Counted from the stretch's first letter, positions 54,066-63,082 are shown. The stretch: DNA of 64,000 nt from Thiolapillus brandeum (GCF_000828615.1 NZ_AP012273.1:1426001-1490000); one strand, 5' to 3'. Translations and numbers: made by a program. Notes: a model not told the origin generated them from the sequence alone.

Positions 54066-55697
54066 CTATCCCGCGTGAGACTGGTTGCGTCCCTTGTGTT
54101 TGGACTTGTATAACGCCTGGTCCGCCCGCTCAAAGGCGTCTGCGGGGGTATCCCCATCCCTGAATTCGCTTATGCCACAGGAAATGGTTATGGTGACTTT
54201 CTTGTCCCGGAAGTGAAAAGCACAGGTCTGGATGGTATCCAGCAGTTTTTCGGCGATGTGCATGGCTCCCTTGGCGGTGGTTTCCGGCAGCAACAATACA
54301 AATTCGTCGCCTCCATAGCGGGCGATAAGATCGGTTTTTCGAGTCATCTTCTGCAATTGATTGGCAATTATTCTGAGTGCCTTGTCGCCTGCACGATGGC
54401 CGTATTTGTCATTGATATGTTTGAAGTTGTCGATATCCACAACCATCAGGGAAAGGGGCTGATGATAGCGCTTCCAGCGGTTGTACTCGTGATTCAGCTT
54501 TTCTTCGTAGGCATATCGATTCGGTATCCCTGTCAGGGTGTCTGTCAGGGCCTGTAGTGAATGGGTGCTGACCTTTTTGCGTAACTCATCGGTTTCGGTC
54601 TCAAGCTCGTTGAGACGTTGTGCCAGGCGTTCTGCTTTTTCTTCAGCAGCTTGAATCAGTTCCTTTTCCTGACAACGGTACTCTTCCATGTGGTTACGTA
54701 TTGCGGTCACACGATCCTTCAGCAACAGTTTCAACTGTCCAAGATCAGTCGCAGTAGTTGCTTGAGATTCGATACTGCATGCCTGTTCTTCTATGTTCTC
54801 TTCGAGCTGGTGATGGCATTCATAAATGAGATGATTGCTTTCATTCGTTTCTGCCAGCGTACTGTCGATCAGTGACAACCTTGTCATGAGCTGTTCCAGA
54901 AAGTCTTCCAATCCCCGCCTTTCGCGGTTGACCGCGCCACGTATGTCATGGACAAGACGGCTTATGCCGGCAATTACCTGCGCTATGTTTTCCAGGCGGA
55001 AATTGTCCTCCAGGATTTCCTTTAGATCATCGACCTGGTCTTCAAGCTCAGTGGGCGTACACAGATCATCCAGAAGCTTGAGGAGTTTCTCCTGAATTTC
55101 CGCCAGCAAGTCAGAATCCCCATTCCCGGGTTCCTCGTTGCGTTCTCCGCCTTTGAAGAGAGAGGAAAAAAGCCCCTTTGGGCGGGGTGCCTCAGGAACC
55201 GGTTTCTGGCCTCTTGATTGAAGGGCTTCATTGAGAACTGGCAGGCAAGCTTCCAGAGCCATTGCTATTTCTTCGTTGGTACGGGCTTTGGAGGTGCTCT
55301 TGAGAGCTTCCTGAAAGCTTCCCTGTAGTTTTGGCGGTATGCTCAAACGTTCCAGGAAGCCGGACAATACTTCGCCTATCTGTTCATTCAGGGCGGGTTT
55401 GTTTTTTTTGGCTTGCACCAGAAACAGGTACAGCTTTTCTGATATCTCCTTGAGATCCGGCAGGCTGGAGCTGCTTCGGAGTTGTTTTTGCAGAGGTATC
55501 AGGAGGTGATCGAGTTCCTTGTCCCAGCCATTGGCAGCAAAGGTCAATCGGGTAAGGATCTCCTGGAAGTACTGAATATCGTCTTGCGTACTCTGGTCTT
55601 GCTCTGGTTCCCTGGGTACCGGAGAGATTTCAAGTGATATGACTTGCCTGTTGGCTGCCTTTCTGTTTTTGTTTGTTCTGGACATTGGTCTGCTCAT
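54066..55697 (-). CDS. GGDEF diguanylate cyclase
   Basis: 543 residues, soluble. Residues ~1-340 form an unrecognised helical N-terminal region (with a low-complexity part around 165-200 and a coiled coil ~350-385), followed by a GGDEF domain (~385-540). The catalytic loop is intact (ARYGGDEFVLLLP), and the inhibitory I-site RxxD is present five residues upstream (RKTDLIARY). So it should make c-di-GMP with product control. It lies between flgN and motA; the c-di-GMP would suit the PilZ protein and FlrA. A weak sigma-28-like promoter is at 55773-55799. Confidence 0.9.
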   Translation of the reverse strand: MSRPMSRTNKNRKAANRQVISLEISPVPREPEQDQSTQDDIQYFQEILTRLTFAANGWDKELDHLLIPLQKQLRSSSSLPDLKEISEKLYLFLVQAKKNKPALNEQIGEVLSGFLERLSIPPKLQGSFQEALKSTSKARTNEEIAMALEACLPVLNEALQSRGQKPVPEAPRPKGLFSSLFKGGERNEEPGNGDSDLLAEIQEKLLKLLDDLCTPTELEDQVDDLKEILEDNFRLENIAQVIAGISRLVHDIRGAVNRERRGLEDFLEQLMTRLSLIDSTLAETNESNHLIYECHHQLEENIEEQACSIESQATTATDLGQLKLLLKDRVTAIRNHMEEYRCQEKELIQAAEEKAERLAQRLNELETETDELRKKVSTHSLQALTDTLTGIPNRYAYEEKLNHEYNRWKRYHQPLSLMVVDIDNFKHINDKYGHRAGDKALRIIANQLQKMTRKTDLIARYGGDEFVLLLPETTAKGAMHIAEKLLDTIQTCAFHFRDKKVTITISCGISEFRDGDTPADAFERADQALYKSKHKGRNQSHAG

Positions 55698-55772
55698 CTT
55701 CTGCTTGTACGCGAAAGGGAATATTCAGGGACTCAGCAGGGACTGGCTCTGCCTGATCGATACCCTGGATGT

Positions 55773-55799
55773 TGTTCGGCATTTGCCGAATCAACTCAA
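55773..55799 (-). promoter_or_regulatory. Possible sigma-28 promoter for the GGDEF gene
   Basis: On the minus strand TTGAGTTG, 11 bases, GCCGAACA. The -10 half is good, the -35 half poor. Overlaps a hairpin TTCGGC-ATTT-GCCGAA (55775-55790). Confidence 0.35.
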
Positions 55800-55935
55800 G
55801 TTCCGGTTATGACTGCATGTCGGCATGGTGGACACCAACTTTAATGATCGGGTACATCTTGATAACCGGTCCACAAAATACTGGGAATCAGGGCAGGTGA
55901 GCAGTGAGTTTGGAGGGACTTGGATAAGGCGGGTG

Positions 55936-56433
55936 TCAGGCCTGTCCCAGAAAGCGGGATGATTTGGATCTTGTGGTGCTGCCGTTTGCGTCATAATTGG
56001 ATTCTGAGAGACTTCCGCTTCGCAACAGGCTGATGGCCTGCCGCACATGTTGCTCATTCAGATTGATGATGGCTCCGTTCATCTGATTGATTTCCTGGCA
56101 GATTGCAGTCAGTGACAAAAGTTTTTGCCACAGGAGGAGCAGGGCGCCGCTTTCATCTTTCTCTATCAGAAAGGATTCGAAGTCGGCGCTGGCTGAGTTG
56201 CTTTGTGCGATGGCAAACAATTGCTCTCTTTTTTCATTCAATTTCCTGAGTTCAACTGCTAACAGGTTTTTTCTGGAAACAAGCTGTGACAACTGCTCCA
56301 TGTCGTTGCCTGAGGCAAGAAGACGGGTTTCCCTGTCCAGAACCTGTTGGAGTTTTTCCATGGCCTCATGTTCTGCCTGCAGCACGCGTTGAATCTCAGC
56401 GGCTGGATTGGTGCTACATCTGCTTTGCATCAT
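55936..56433 (-). CDS. flgN: FlgN chaperone
   Basis: 165 residues, alpha-helical. Export chaperone for the hook-filament junction proteins FlgK and FlgL. The N-terminal part is a long amphipathic coiled coil (QRVLQAEHEAMEKLQQVL), followed by VSRKNLLAVELRKLNEKREQ, and a Ser/Asn-rich tail, all typical. It lies 11 bases after flgM, forming the usual flgM-flgN operon. Confidence 0.88.
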   Translation of the reverse strand: MMQSRCSTNPAAEIQRVLQAEHEAMEKLQQVLDRETRLLASGNDMEQLSQLVSRKNLLAVELRKLNEKREQLFAIAQSNSASADFESFLIEKDESGALLLLWQKLLSLTAICQEINQMNGAIINLNEQHVRQAISLLRSGSLSESNYDANGSTTRSKSSRFLGQA

Positions 56434-56444
56434 GCTGCTGCAAC

Positions 56445-56765
56445 TCAGTCTTTTGGTTTCAGTGCCATGTCAAGGTCTATCATTTTTTCCGCGATTCGTG
56501 CTGGATCCACAGTGTAGGAACCATCCATGATCGCCTGCTTGACCTGCTCTACTCTCTTGGTGTCCACTACAGGTTGGTTTTCCACGGCAACTCCCAGTTG
56601 TCCCAGGCGAATGGCTGTTTCTGACAAACTCACGGTATCACTGACAGAAGATTTTCCGGATGCTTTTTGGGCATCTGCTGAATTTGCTTCGCTGCTCCCA
56701 ACGCGGTTGGAATCACCGGGGCTGGGAGCGGTGGTCGTGCCCAGGTTATTGATATCAATAGACAT
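56445..56765 (-). CDS. flgM: Anti-sigma-28 factor FlgM
   Basis: 106 residues from the ATG at 56765 (AGGAG upstream). FlgM binds and holds FliA until the hook is finished, then is secreted. The N terminus is disordered (DINNLGTTTAPSPGDSNR), and the C terminus carries the sigma-binding helix region VDTKRVEQVKQAIMDGSYTV and IAEKMIDLDMAL. A sigma-28 promoter (56808-56834) lies in front. Confidence 0.92.
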   Translation of the reverse strand: MSIDINNLGTTTAPSPGDSNRVGSSEANSADAQKASGKSSVSDTVSLSETAIRLGQLGVAVENQPVVDTKRVEQVKQAIMDGSYTVDPARIAEKMIDLDMALKPKD

Positions 56766-56807
56766 TGTTTGGATCTCCTGATTGGTTTTATATGCCTGCT
56801 CACCTAT

Positions 56808-56834
56808 TGGTCGGCACAATAGGGTATTACTTAA
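56808..56834 (-). promoter_or_regulatory. Sigma-28 promoter for flgMN
   Basis: On the minus strand TTAAGTAA, 11 bases, GCCGACCA; matches the sigma-28 consensus. It is directly preceded by the FleQ-box-like palindrome (56835-56848). Confidence 0.7.
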
Positions 56835-56848
56835 GTCAATATTTTGAC
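56835..56848. promoter_or_regulatory. FleQ-box-like palindrome upstream of flgM
   Basis: GTCAATATTTTGAC, the exact reverse complement of 49237-49250. It abuts the -35 of the sigma-28 promoter. Confidence 0.6.
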
Positions 56849-56882
56849 GGTTTTACAAAGTGTATCAAAAATGCGACGTGGT

Positions 56883-57608
56883 TCACTGGTGGTATGTCCC
56901 TACGAGCACCTCCCCGTCAGCCGTAACAGTTCCTTCCACGATGTGTTTGGATGAAAGATTCCTGACCCGTATCAGGTCGCCTAAGGCGCCTTTGGACAAG
57001 GCCTTGCCTTGCATGCGTACTGACACTCCTTGGGAGCCTGATATAAGCATGACCTGTTGGCCACGTTTGATGACTGTCTGTGCTTTTACCGTTGCAGGGG
57101 TCAGCGGTTGCCCGGCGCTCATGTTTCGTTTCAGCTTCATTCCTATGAGCTTGCCGGGATCCACAAAGTAACCTTGAGGAAGTTTTGCGAGGTTTCGTCT
57201 GGCTACCTTGAGAAGTGACTGATCCAGTGCGGTATTTCTTGGCAGGGCTTTGGCAGTAACCACGACATCTCCGAATACCTTTATCGTGACGGGAACATAA
57301 AGGCTCCATGGTTTGGATCCTGTGCAGCGGACACCAACGGTCAGGTTACCCATGGTTCTGCCTCCGGCAGGAAGATATGCCTCAAGCTCATGGTCGCACC
57401 TGTGCAGATGGAGCCGTGGATCCAGCCTGCCGACCTTGATGTCGATGGATTCACCATTGATGCTCTTGCTGTAGTCCTCTATGAAGTCCCTGGCCAGAGA
57501 GAGAATGCTCTGATGACTCTGAAACCGGGGGTCATCATCGGCGGAGGCTTCACTTGCAAAGAAGGGCAATATGGATATTGCTGATAGCAGAAATAATGAA
57601 TAGCGCAT
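56883..57608 (-). CDS. flgA: Flagellar P-ring assembly chaperone FlgA
   Basis: 241 residues with a signal peptide (MRYSLFLLSAISILPFFASE). C-terminal SAF domain typical of FlgA (RNTALDQSLLKVARRNLAKL; NMSAGQPLTPATVKAQTVIKRGQQVMLI). Helps the P-ring protein FlgI assemble in the periplasm. A sigma-54-type promoter lies 46-61 bases upstream (57654-57669). flgM follows but has its own promoter. Confidence 0.95.
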   Translation of the reverse strand: MRYSLFLLSAISILPFFASEASADDDPRFQSHQSILSLARDFIEDYSKSINGESIDIKVGRLDPRLHLHRCDHELEAYLPAGGRTMGNLTVGVRCTGSKPWSLYVPVTIKVFGDVVVTAKALPRNTALDQSLLKVARRNLAKLPQGYFVDPGKLIGMKLKRNMSAGQPLTPATVKAQTVIKRGQQVMLISGSQGVSVRMQGKALSKGALGDLIRVRNLSSKHIVEGTVTADGEVLVGTYHQ

Positions 57609-57653
57609 TGCAGATCCGGATTTCGTTGACGTTGTAAACCTTACTGACTGCCA

Positions 57654-57669
57654 AGCAAAATGTGTGCCT
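57654..57669 (-). promoter_or_regulatory. Sigma-54 promoter for flgA
   Basis: On the minus strand AGGCACACATTTTGCT. GG and GC are 10 bases apart, and GGCAC-N5-TTTGCT fits the TGGCACG-N4-TTGCW consensus very well. Bound by RpoN with FlrA as activator by inference. Confidence 0.8.
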
Positions 57670-57866
57670 GCCTTCAGTGCATTCAGAACCGCGTCTTTGA
57701 ATATGTCATGAAAATTAACGGCTTAGATAAAAGATAACCACGATAGATACAACAATTTCATATCGTGTTCATGGTTGTCGGGGACTTTGAAGACGGCTTA
57801 TTGACGGTCGGTGGCAGTAAATCGGGCAGCTATATAGCCAGGTGAGTACATAAGGAGGCTATGGCA

Positions 57867-57998
57867 ATGAATGCTGCTGACAATGACAGGGTTACTTGCC
57901 ACGTATTGCCGTCCCCCATGGCAAGTGGCAATACTTTGCCGCTGATAAACAGAGATATTGGTGAGCAAGAATCGCTAACCTATTGTTTAATCAATTAA
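57867..57998 (+). CDS. Possible small protein between flgA and flgB
   Basis: 43 residues starting at ATG 57867, with a near-perfect ribosome site AAGGAGG eight bases before it. Begins NAADNDRVTCHVL and ends ESLTYCLIN. I recognise no family. The strong ribosome site argues for translation, but the frame also crosses the TTGCC/GGCAA half-site block, which may be the real signal. Confidence 0.35.
   Translation: MNAADNDRVTCHVLPSPMASGNTLPLINRDIGEQESLTYCLIN
57896..57940. promoter_or_regulatory. Cluster of TTGCC/GGCAA half-sites
   Basis: Five copies of TTGCC or GGCAA in 45 bases (57896, 57906, 57920, 57927, 57936), arranged as inverted pairs around GTCCCCCAT. Could be a binding site for a regulator acting on either flgA or flgB promoters. 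Confidence 0.35.
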
Positions 57999-58007
57999 TA
58001 CTGAATC

Positions 58008-58023
58008 TGGCATGAAAATCGCA
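58008..58023 (+). promoter_or_regulatory. Sigma-54 promoter for the flgB operon
   Basis: TGGCATGAAAATCGCA, with GG and GC ten bases apart; fits the TGGCACG-N4-TTGCW consensus. It lies 34 bases before the flgB start, with a start of transcription expected about 58035. Confidence 0.75.
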
Positions 58024-58057
58024 TCTATTTTTCCCAAAGTTTAAGTCGGAGACAAAC

Positions 58058-58453
58058 ATGCCGCTATCATTCGATTCTGCTCTGGGAATACATGCCAGGG
58101 CCCTTGCTGTTCGTGGCAGGCGCACAGAGCTATTGGCCTCCAATATCGCCAATGCCGATACTCCCGGGTACAAAGCAAGGGATATGGACTTCCGTGCTGT
58201 GTTGTCGCAGGCAGGAACAAGTATCCACAAAGGAATGCGGGCCACCCAGAAAGGGCATATGGTTTCCGGGGAGGATGCTTCTTCCGGACCTCTTCTTTAC
58301 CGGGTTCCACTACATCCGTCTCTCGATGGGAATACCGTGGATGGCCAGCTCGAAAAGGCGGCATTTGCGGAAAACGCCTTGCGATATCAAGCCAGTCTGA
58401 CCTTTCTTGATCAAAAGTTCAAAGGGCTGATTGGCGCCCTCAAGGGAGAATAA
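58058..58453 (+). CDS. flgB: Flagellar proximal rod protein FlgB
   Basis: 131 residues. Rod protein with the N-terminal flagellar heptad region (ALAVRGRRTELLASNIANAD, TPGYKARDMDF) and C-terminal FAENALRYQASLTFL. First gene of the flgBCDEFGHI operon, transcribed from a sigma-54 promoter. flgC starts three bases after its stop. Ribosome site GTCGGAGAC. Confidence 0.96.
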   Translation: MPLSFDSALGIHARALAVRGRRTELLASNIANADTPGYKARDMDFRAVLSQAGTSIHKGMRATQKGHMVSGEDASSGPLLYRVPLHPSLDGNTVDGQLEKAAFAENALRYQASLTFLDQKFKGLIGALKGE

Positions 58454-58455
58454 AC

Positions 58456-58869
58456 ATGGCTCTATATGATGTTTTCTCTATTTCCGGGTCTGCGCTCAGT
58501 GCCCAGTCCGTGCGTCTAAATACCGTTTCCAGCAACCTGGCCAATGCGGATTCCGCGAGTAACAGCCCGGAGCAAGCCTACCGGGCACGCCAGCCCGTAT
58601 TTGCTGCCATTCTGTCCACCGTTGACGCCAATCAGGCTTCGGTTGGTGTAAGGGTGGCGGGGATCGTGGAAAGCCAGGAGGAGATTCCACGTGAATACAT
58701 GCCTGGCAATCCTTTGGCTGATCGGGATGGCTATGTTTACAAATCCAATGTCAATACCGTAGAAGAGATGGCCAATATGATCTCCGCGTCTCGTTCTTAC
58801 CAGAACAATATCGAGGTTTTGAATACCTCCAAACAGCTCCTGTTGAAAACCCTGAACCTGGGACGTTGA
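58456..58869 (+). CDS. flgC: Flagellar proximal rod protein FlgC
   Basis: 137 residues. Typical SGSALSAQSVRLNTVSSNLAN at the N terminus and the C-terminal VEEMANMISASRSYQNNIEV. Component of the proximal rod. Close-packed with flgB and flgD. Confidence 0.97.
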   Translation: MALYDVFSISGSALSAQSVRLNTVSSNLANADSASNSPEQAYRARQPVFAAILSTVDANQASVGVRVAGIVESQEEIPREYMPGNPLADRDGYVYKSNVNTVEEMANMISASRSYQNNIEVLNTSKQLLLKTLNLGR

Positions 58870-58888
58870 GCAAGAGGGAAATATCAAG

Positions 58889-59560
58889 ATGATCAGTGAA
58901 ACCTCAAATTCCAGCCAAGCTTCATTGCAGTCGATTCCGGAAACCAGTGGGCGTTCAAGGTCGGATATGGGACAGGCGGATTTTATTGCGCTCATGCTGG
59001 CGCAGATGAAAAACCAGGATCCCACCAAACCGTTGGATCCCAATGAGTTCATGGGGCAACTGGCACAGTTTTCCACGGTCAATGGTATACAGGAACTCAA
59101 GCAGTCTTTTGATTCTCTGGCATCTGTAATGGTGTCAGATCAGTCGATCAAGGCTGCCGGACTGGTTGGACACAGCGTGATGGTTCCGGGCAACAGTGGC
59201 TTCCTGGAGACTGGCGGAGCCATTTCAGGACAGGCACTCCTTGATAGCAGTGTTACCGACCTGAATATCAAGATATACGACCAACAGGGCGCGTTGGTGC
59301 GAACTATTCCCATGTCAGCACAGGCTGCGGGACGCGTCTCGTTTAAGTGGGATGGATTCATGGATAGCGGTGATCCGGCACCACCTGGCAACTACAAGAT
59401 CGTCGCCGAGGTGCAGGTAAACGATACAGTGCAGGAAGCTGCGCTTGAAATACGCACCCAGGTGGAGAGTGTAAGTCTCAATCCCTATAACGGGGGCATT
59501 CTACTGAATCTGGACAATGGCTCTACCGTGCCATGGGAATCGATCCAGACCATTCTGTAA
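58889..59560 (+). CDS. flgD: Flagellar hook-capping protein FlgD
   Basis: 223 residues. Short N-terminal variable part, then the conserved DFIALMLAQMKNQDPTKPLD and FMGQLAQFSTVNGIQEL. The C-terminal part has FlgD Ig-like and tudor-like folds (VSFKWDGFMDSGDPAPPGNY). It caps the growing hook and controls FlgE assembly. In operon order. Confidence 0.95.
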   Translation: MISETSNSSQASLQSIPETSGRSRSDMGQADFIALMLAQMKNQDPTKPLDPNEFMGQLAQFSTVNGIQELKQSFDSLASVMVSDQSIKAAGLVGHSVMVPGNSGFLETGGAISGQALLDSSVTDLNIKIYDQQGALVRTIPMSAQAAGRVSFKWDGFMDSGDPAPPGNYKIVAEVQVNDTVQEAALEIRTQVESVSLNPYNGGILLNLDNGSTVPWESIQTIL

Positions 59561-59585
59561 TCTTTTCATAGAAAGAGGAAATACT

Positions 59586-60812
59586 ATGTCATTCAATACA
59601 GCACTGAGCGGTATACGGGCGGCTTCCGGTGATTTGGGTATCATTGGCAACAACATAGCGAATGCAAACACTGTCGGCTTTAAAGGTTCTCGCGCCATGT
59701 TTGGCGATGTCTATGCCGCAAGTCTTATGGGGGCGCCGGGAACTGCCATCGGACAAGGGGTGCGCCTCAAAGGGGCTGCCCAGCTCTTCGGACAGGGAAA
59801 TGTTGCCTTTACAGGCAATGCCATGGATTTGGCCATCAATGGAAGAGGTTTTTTCCAGTTGTCCGATGCCGGTGGGGCAACGGTATACAGCCGTGCAGGA
59901 GCCTTCCATCTCGACCGGGATGGATACGTTGCCAACAGTGAAGGTTTGTACCTCATGGCTCGGTCAGCGGATGCCAACGGTTCTATCACCGGAGGGGTTG
60001 GGCCATTGCAGATTGATACATCCTATGCAGATCCCAATCCTAGTACCGCACTGAATGCCAATATCAATTTTGATGCTCGTGCCGGTGAAACTGACAGCTC
60101 CTGGGCGTTGGTGGGTGGAGTGCCCGATCCGGCGGGATACAATTCGAGCACCACTACCTCTGTATATGACAGTCAGGGTAACCCCCATGACATCACGCTG
60201 TACTACAGCAAACAGGATCCAGCCACCAATCCCAATACCTGGACGGTGAGAACCATGATTGATGGTGCGGTTCTGGACACCAGCACGGTCAGTTTCAATG
60301 ATGATGGATCCTACAACAGTCCGGCAAACATAACCCTGACCTGGAACCCATCCGGGGGTGCGACACCCGGGCAGACCATCACTGTCGATCTTTCCAAGAG
60401 CACCCAGTATGGCAGTGATTTTGCTGTGAACTCCATCTATCAGGACGGGTTTTCCACAGGCCAGATTCTGGGTGTGGATATCGACCAGGAAGGTACGGTA
60501 TTTGCACGCTACACCAATGGCCAGTCCCGCAGTATTGGGCAAGTAGTACTGGCGAATTTTGCCAATGAACAGGGATTGCAACCCCTGGGTGATACTGCCT
60601 GGGCCAATACCTATGCATCCGGCCCTCCCGTGGTAAGCGCGCCCGGCACCTCTGGCCTGGGGCTGATTCAGTCTGGTGCTCTGGAAGAATCAAATGTGGA
60701 TCTGACGGAACAACTGGTGAAGATGATTGTGGCACAACGCAATTTCCAGGCGAACGCCCAGACCATTCAAACTGAGGATACGGTGACGCAGACTATCATC
60801 AATCTGCGCTGA
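59586..60812 (+). CDS. flgE: Flagellar hook protein FlgE
   Basis: 408 residues from the ATG at 59586 (AGAAAGAGGAAATACT before it); an upstream frame start at 59517 falls inside flgD. Conserved N terminus (SFNTALSGIRAASGDLGIIG, NANTVGFKGSR) and C terminus (LVKMIVAQRNFQANAQTIQT), with the variable D1/D2 domains in between (~150-350). Forms the hook. Confidence 0.97.
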   Translation: MSFNTALSGIRAASGDLGIIGNNIANANTVGFKGSRAMFGDVYAASLMGAPGTAIGQGVRLKGAAQLFGQGNVAFTGNAMDLAINGRGFFQLSDAGGATVYSRAGAFHLDRDGYVANSEGLYLMARSADANGSITGGVGPLQIDTSYADPNPSTALNANINFDARAGETDSSWALVGGVPDPAGYNSSTTTSVYDSQGNPHDITLYYSKQDPATNPNTWTVRTMIDGAVLDTSTVSFNDDGSYNSPANITLTWNPSGGATPGQTITVDLSKSTQYGSDFAVNSIYQDGFSTGQILGVDIDQEGTVFARYTNGQSRSIGQVVLANFANEQGLQPLGDTAWANTYASGPPVVSAPGTSGLGLIQSGALEESNVDLTEQLVKMIVAQRNFQANAQTIQTEDTVTQTIINLR

Positions 60813-60827
60813 AACAGGTAATTCCCA

Positions 60828-61568
60828 ATGGATCGCATGCTGTATATCGCAATGACTGGAGCCCGGGAAATCATGAATTCCCAGGCAGTGAATACCAATA
60901 ACCTGGCGAATGCCAGTACTACCGGGTTTCGTGCTGATCTGGAGGCATTTACCAGTACCCCTGTTTGGGGAGACGGTCATCCCGATCGGGCCTATGCAAC
61001 AGTAGAAGGCATGGGTGTGGATTTGAGTGGTGGTTCCATTCAGACCACAGGCAGGGACCTGGATGTGGCCATCAAGGGAGACGGCTGGATTGCCGTACAG
61101 GCTCCGGATGGCTCGGAAGCATATACGCGTGCGGGTGACCTGCGGGTGGACAGCTTCGGCATTCTTACAACGGGAGCAGGTTATCCCGTTATCGGCGAAG
61201 GTGGTCCGATTGCCGTACCCCCCAACGGCAAGTTGGAGATTGGTCAGGATGGAACCATTACAGTTCAGCCCCTGGGGCAGGATATCAATGCACTGGCAGT
61301 AGTGGATCGCATCAAGCTGGTCAAGCCATCCCCCAATGCTCTGAAGAAGGGTGAAGAAGGACTGATGCAGCTTCGTGGTGGCGGCCTGGCAGAAGCTGAT
61401 GCGTCGGTGACACTGGTATCCGGCGCCCTGGAATCCAGTAACGTGAGCACCGTGGATTCCATGGTGCGCATGATTGAGTTGGCCCGTCAGTTTGAGATGC
61501 AGGTAAAGATGATGAAGACCGCTGAAGACAATGATCGCTCGGCCGCAAAACTGATGAGCATGAGTTGA
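60828..61568 (+). CDS. flgF: Flagellar distal rod protein FlgF
   Basis: 246 residues. Starts with [20 protein letters not shown] and [17 protein letters not shown], ends with [20 protein letters not shown]. Typical FlgF length. Between flgE and flgG. Confidence 0.96.
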   Translation: MDRMLYIAMTGAREIMNSQAVNTNNLANASTTGFRADLEAFTSTPVWGDGHPDRAYATVEGMGVDLSGGSIQTTGRDLDVAIKGDGWIAVQAPDGSEAYTRAGDLRVDSFGILTTGAGYPVIGEGGPIAVPPNGKLEIGQDGTITVQPLGQDINALAVVDRIKLVKPSPNALKKGEEGLMQLRGGGLAEADASVTLVSGALESSNVSTVDSMVRMIELARQFEMQVKMMKTAEDNDRSAAKLMSMS

Positions 61569-61608
61569 GCCGCTTCGTCAGGATACAGTCAATTACAGGA
61601 GAATCAAC

Positions 61609-62394
61609 ATGGACCCCGCACTTTGGATCGCAAAAACAGGCCTTGAGGCCCAACAGACTCGTATGGCCAATATATCCAACAACCTGGCCAATGCATCCAC
61701 TACCGGTTTCAAGCGCTCGCGCGCAGTGTTTTCTGATCTGCTGTATCAGAACCTTGCTCAGGTAGGTGCTCAATCCTCCCAGGATACACAGTTGCCTTCC
61801 GGACTGAACCTTGGAACCGGCGTCCGCACGGTCGCCACGGAGAAATTGTTTACTCAGGGAAATATTGTTCAGACGGGCAACGCTCTGGATGTGGCAATAC
61901 AGGGCAGAGGGTTCATTCAGGTTCTCATGCCTGATGGTTCCCTGGCATACAGCAGGGATGGCACCATGCAGATGGATGCGCAGGGACAGTTGGTGACTTC
62001 CATGGGGTATCTGATTCAGCCGGGCATTACTATTCCTGAAAATGCTCAAAGTATTACCGTGGGTTCTGATGGCACGGTTTCAGTGGTTACGGCCGGTACG
62101 GCAACACCCACTCAGGTTGGGAATATTCAGCTTGCCGACTTTATCAATCCTTCCGGCCTGCAGGCGGTTGGGGACAATCTGTTTGTCGAATCTGCTTCCA
62201 GTGGTTCTCCTCAGACCGGTACTCCCGGACTGAACGGCCTGGGTACCCTGATACAGGGGTCACTGGAGAGTTCGAATGTGAATACAGTGGAAGAACTGGT
62301 GAACATGATTGAGACCCAGCGAGCCTACGAGATGAACTCCAAGGCCATATCCACGGCAGATCAAATGCTGCAGTATGTCAACAACAACCTATAG
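61609..62394 (+). CDS. flgG: Flagellar distal rod protein FlgG
   Basis: 261 residues. [20 protein letters not shown] at the N terminus, then [35 protein letters not shown] (FlgG-specific insertion), and [19 protein letters not shown] at the C terminus. Main distal rod subunit. Ribosome site AGGAGAATCAAC. Confidence 0.97.
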   Translation: MDPALWIAKTGLEAQQTRMANISNNLANASTTGFKRSRAVFSDLLYQNLAQVGAQSSQDTQLPSGLNLGTGVRTVATEKLFTQGNIVQTGNALDVAIQGRGFIQVLMPDGSLAYSRDGTMQMDAQGQLVTSMGYLIQPGITIPENAQSITVGSDGTVSVVTAGTATPTQVGNIQLADFINPSGLQAVGDNLFVESASSGSPQTGTPGLNGLGTLIQGSLESSNVNTVEELVNMIETQRAYEMNSKAISTADQMLQYVNNNL

Positions 62395-62407
62395 GGGAGC
62401 GAGGAAG

Positions 62408-63082
62408 ATGATCTTCAAACAAAGGCGCCCTTACATCCTTCTCTGCCTGATCGCCCTGGCGGGAACTTTGACTGGCTGTGCCACGCCAAAGGGAGGAGAT
62501 ACAAAATACCTGGCCACCCGGCCGATCGAGGTGGCGCCAGTGAAAAACAATACCGGATCAATCTATCAGGCAGGTACTTCCCTGGCGTTGTTTGAGGACA
62601 TCAAGGCCAAACGGGTTGGTGATATCCTGACCATCGTTCTGGATGAGCGCACCAATGCAGAAAAAACCGCGGATACAACGGTGGACAAATCCTCGGAGAC
62701 CGGTATCGGCGTCCCCAAGTTGTTTGGGCAGGTGGTTCCGGAAATGGAAAACAGTTTGAGTGCCGGGCACAAGTTTGAAACCGAAGGGGACAGCAAGCAG
62801 AGCAACAAACTGGAAGGAAGCATCACGGTTACCGTGGCCAGAGTATTGAGTAACGGAAACTTGGTCGTACAGGGAGAAAAATGGATAACCATCAATCACG
62901 GCGAGGAATTTATAAGAATCCGGGGCGTCGTGCGTCCCATGGATATCGGCTCGGACAACAGTGTTTCTTCGACAAAGGTGGCAGATGCCCAGATTCTCTA
63001 CAGCGGTAAGGGAACTCTGGCACGTGCCAACAAGCCTGGATGGTTGACAGAATTCTTCCTCAGTCCCCTGATGCCGTTCTAA
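62408..63082 (+). CDS. flgH: Flagellar L-ring lipoprotein FlgH
   Basis: 224 residues from the ATG at 62408, with a lipoprotein signal peptide ([15 protein letters not shown], lipid-modified Cys near residue 24). FlgH core [40 protein letters not shown], and [20 protein letters not shown]. Outer-membrane L-ring. The upstream in-frame frame lies in flgG. Confidence 0.96.
   Translation: MIFKQRRPYILLCLIALAGTLTGCATPKGGDTKYLATRPIEVAPVKNNTGSIYQAGTSLALFEDIKAKRVGDILTIVLDERTNAEKTADTTVDKSSETGIGVPKLFGQVVPEMENSLSAGHKFETEGDSKQSNKLEGSITVTVARVLSNGNLVVQGEKWITINHGEEFIRIRGVVRPMDIGSDNSVSSTKVADAQILYSGKGTLARANKPGWLTEFFLSPLMPF

Larger units (their letters stand above)
57609..58057. other. Divergent flgA-flgB control region
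   Basis: 449 bases. Contains the two sigma-54-type promoters and a block of TTGCC/GGCAA half-sites (57896-57940). In other gammaproteobacteria cheV and cheR often lie here; they are absent. It also holds the small reading frame at 57867-57998. Confidence 0.55.

Noticed and set aside
57927-57940. TGGCAATACTTTGC as a third sigma-54 promoter
   Set aside because: GG and GC are nine bases apart instead of ten; sigma-54 spacing is strict.
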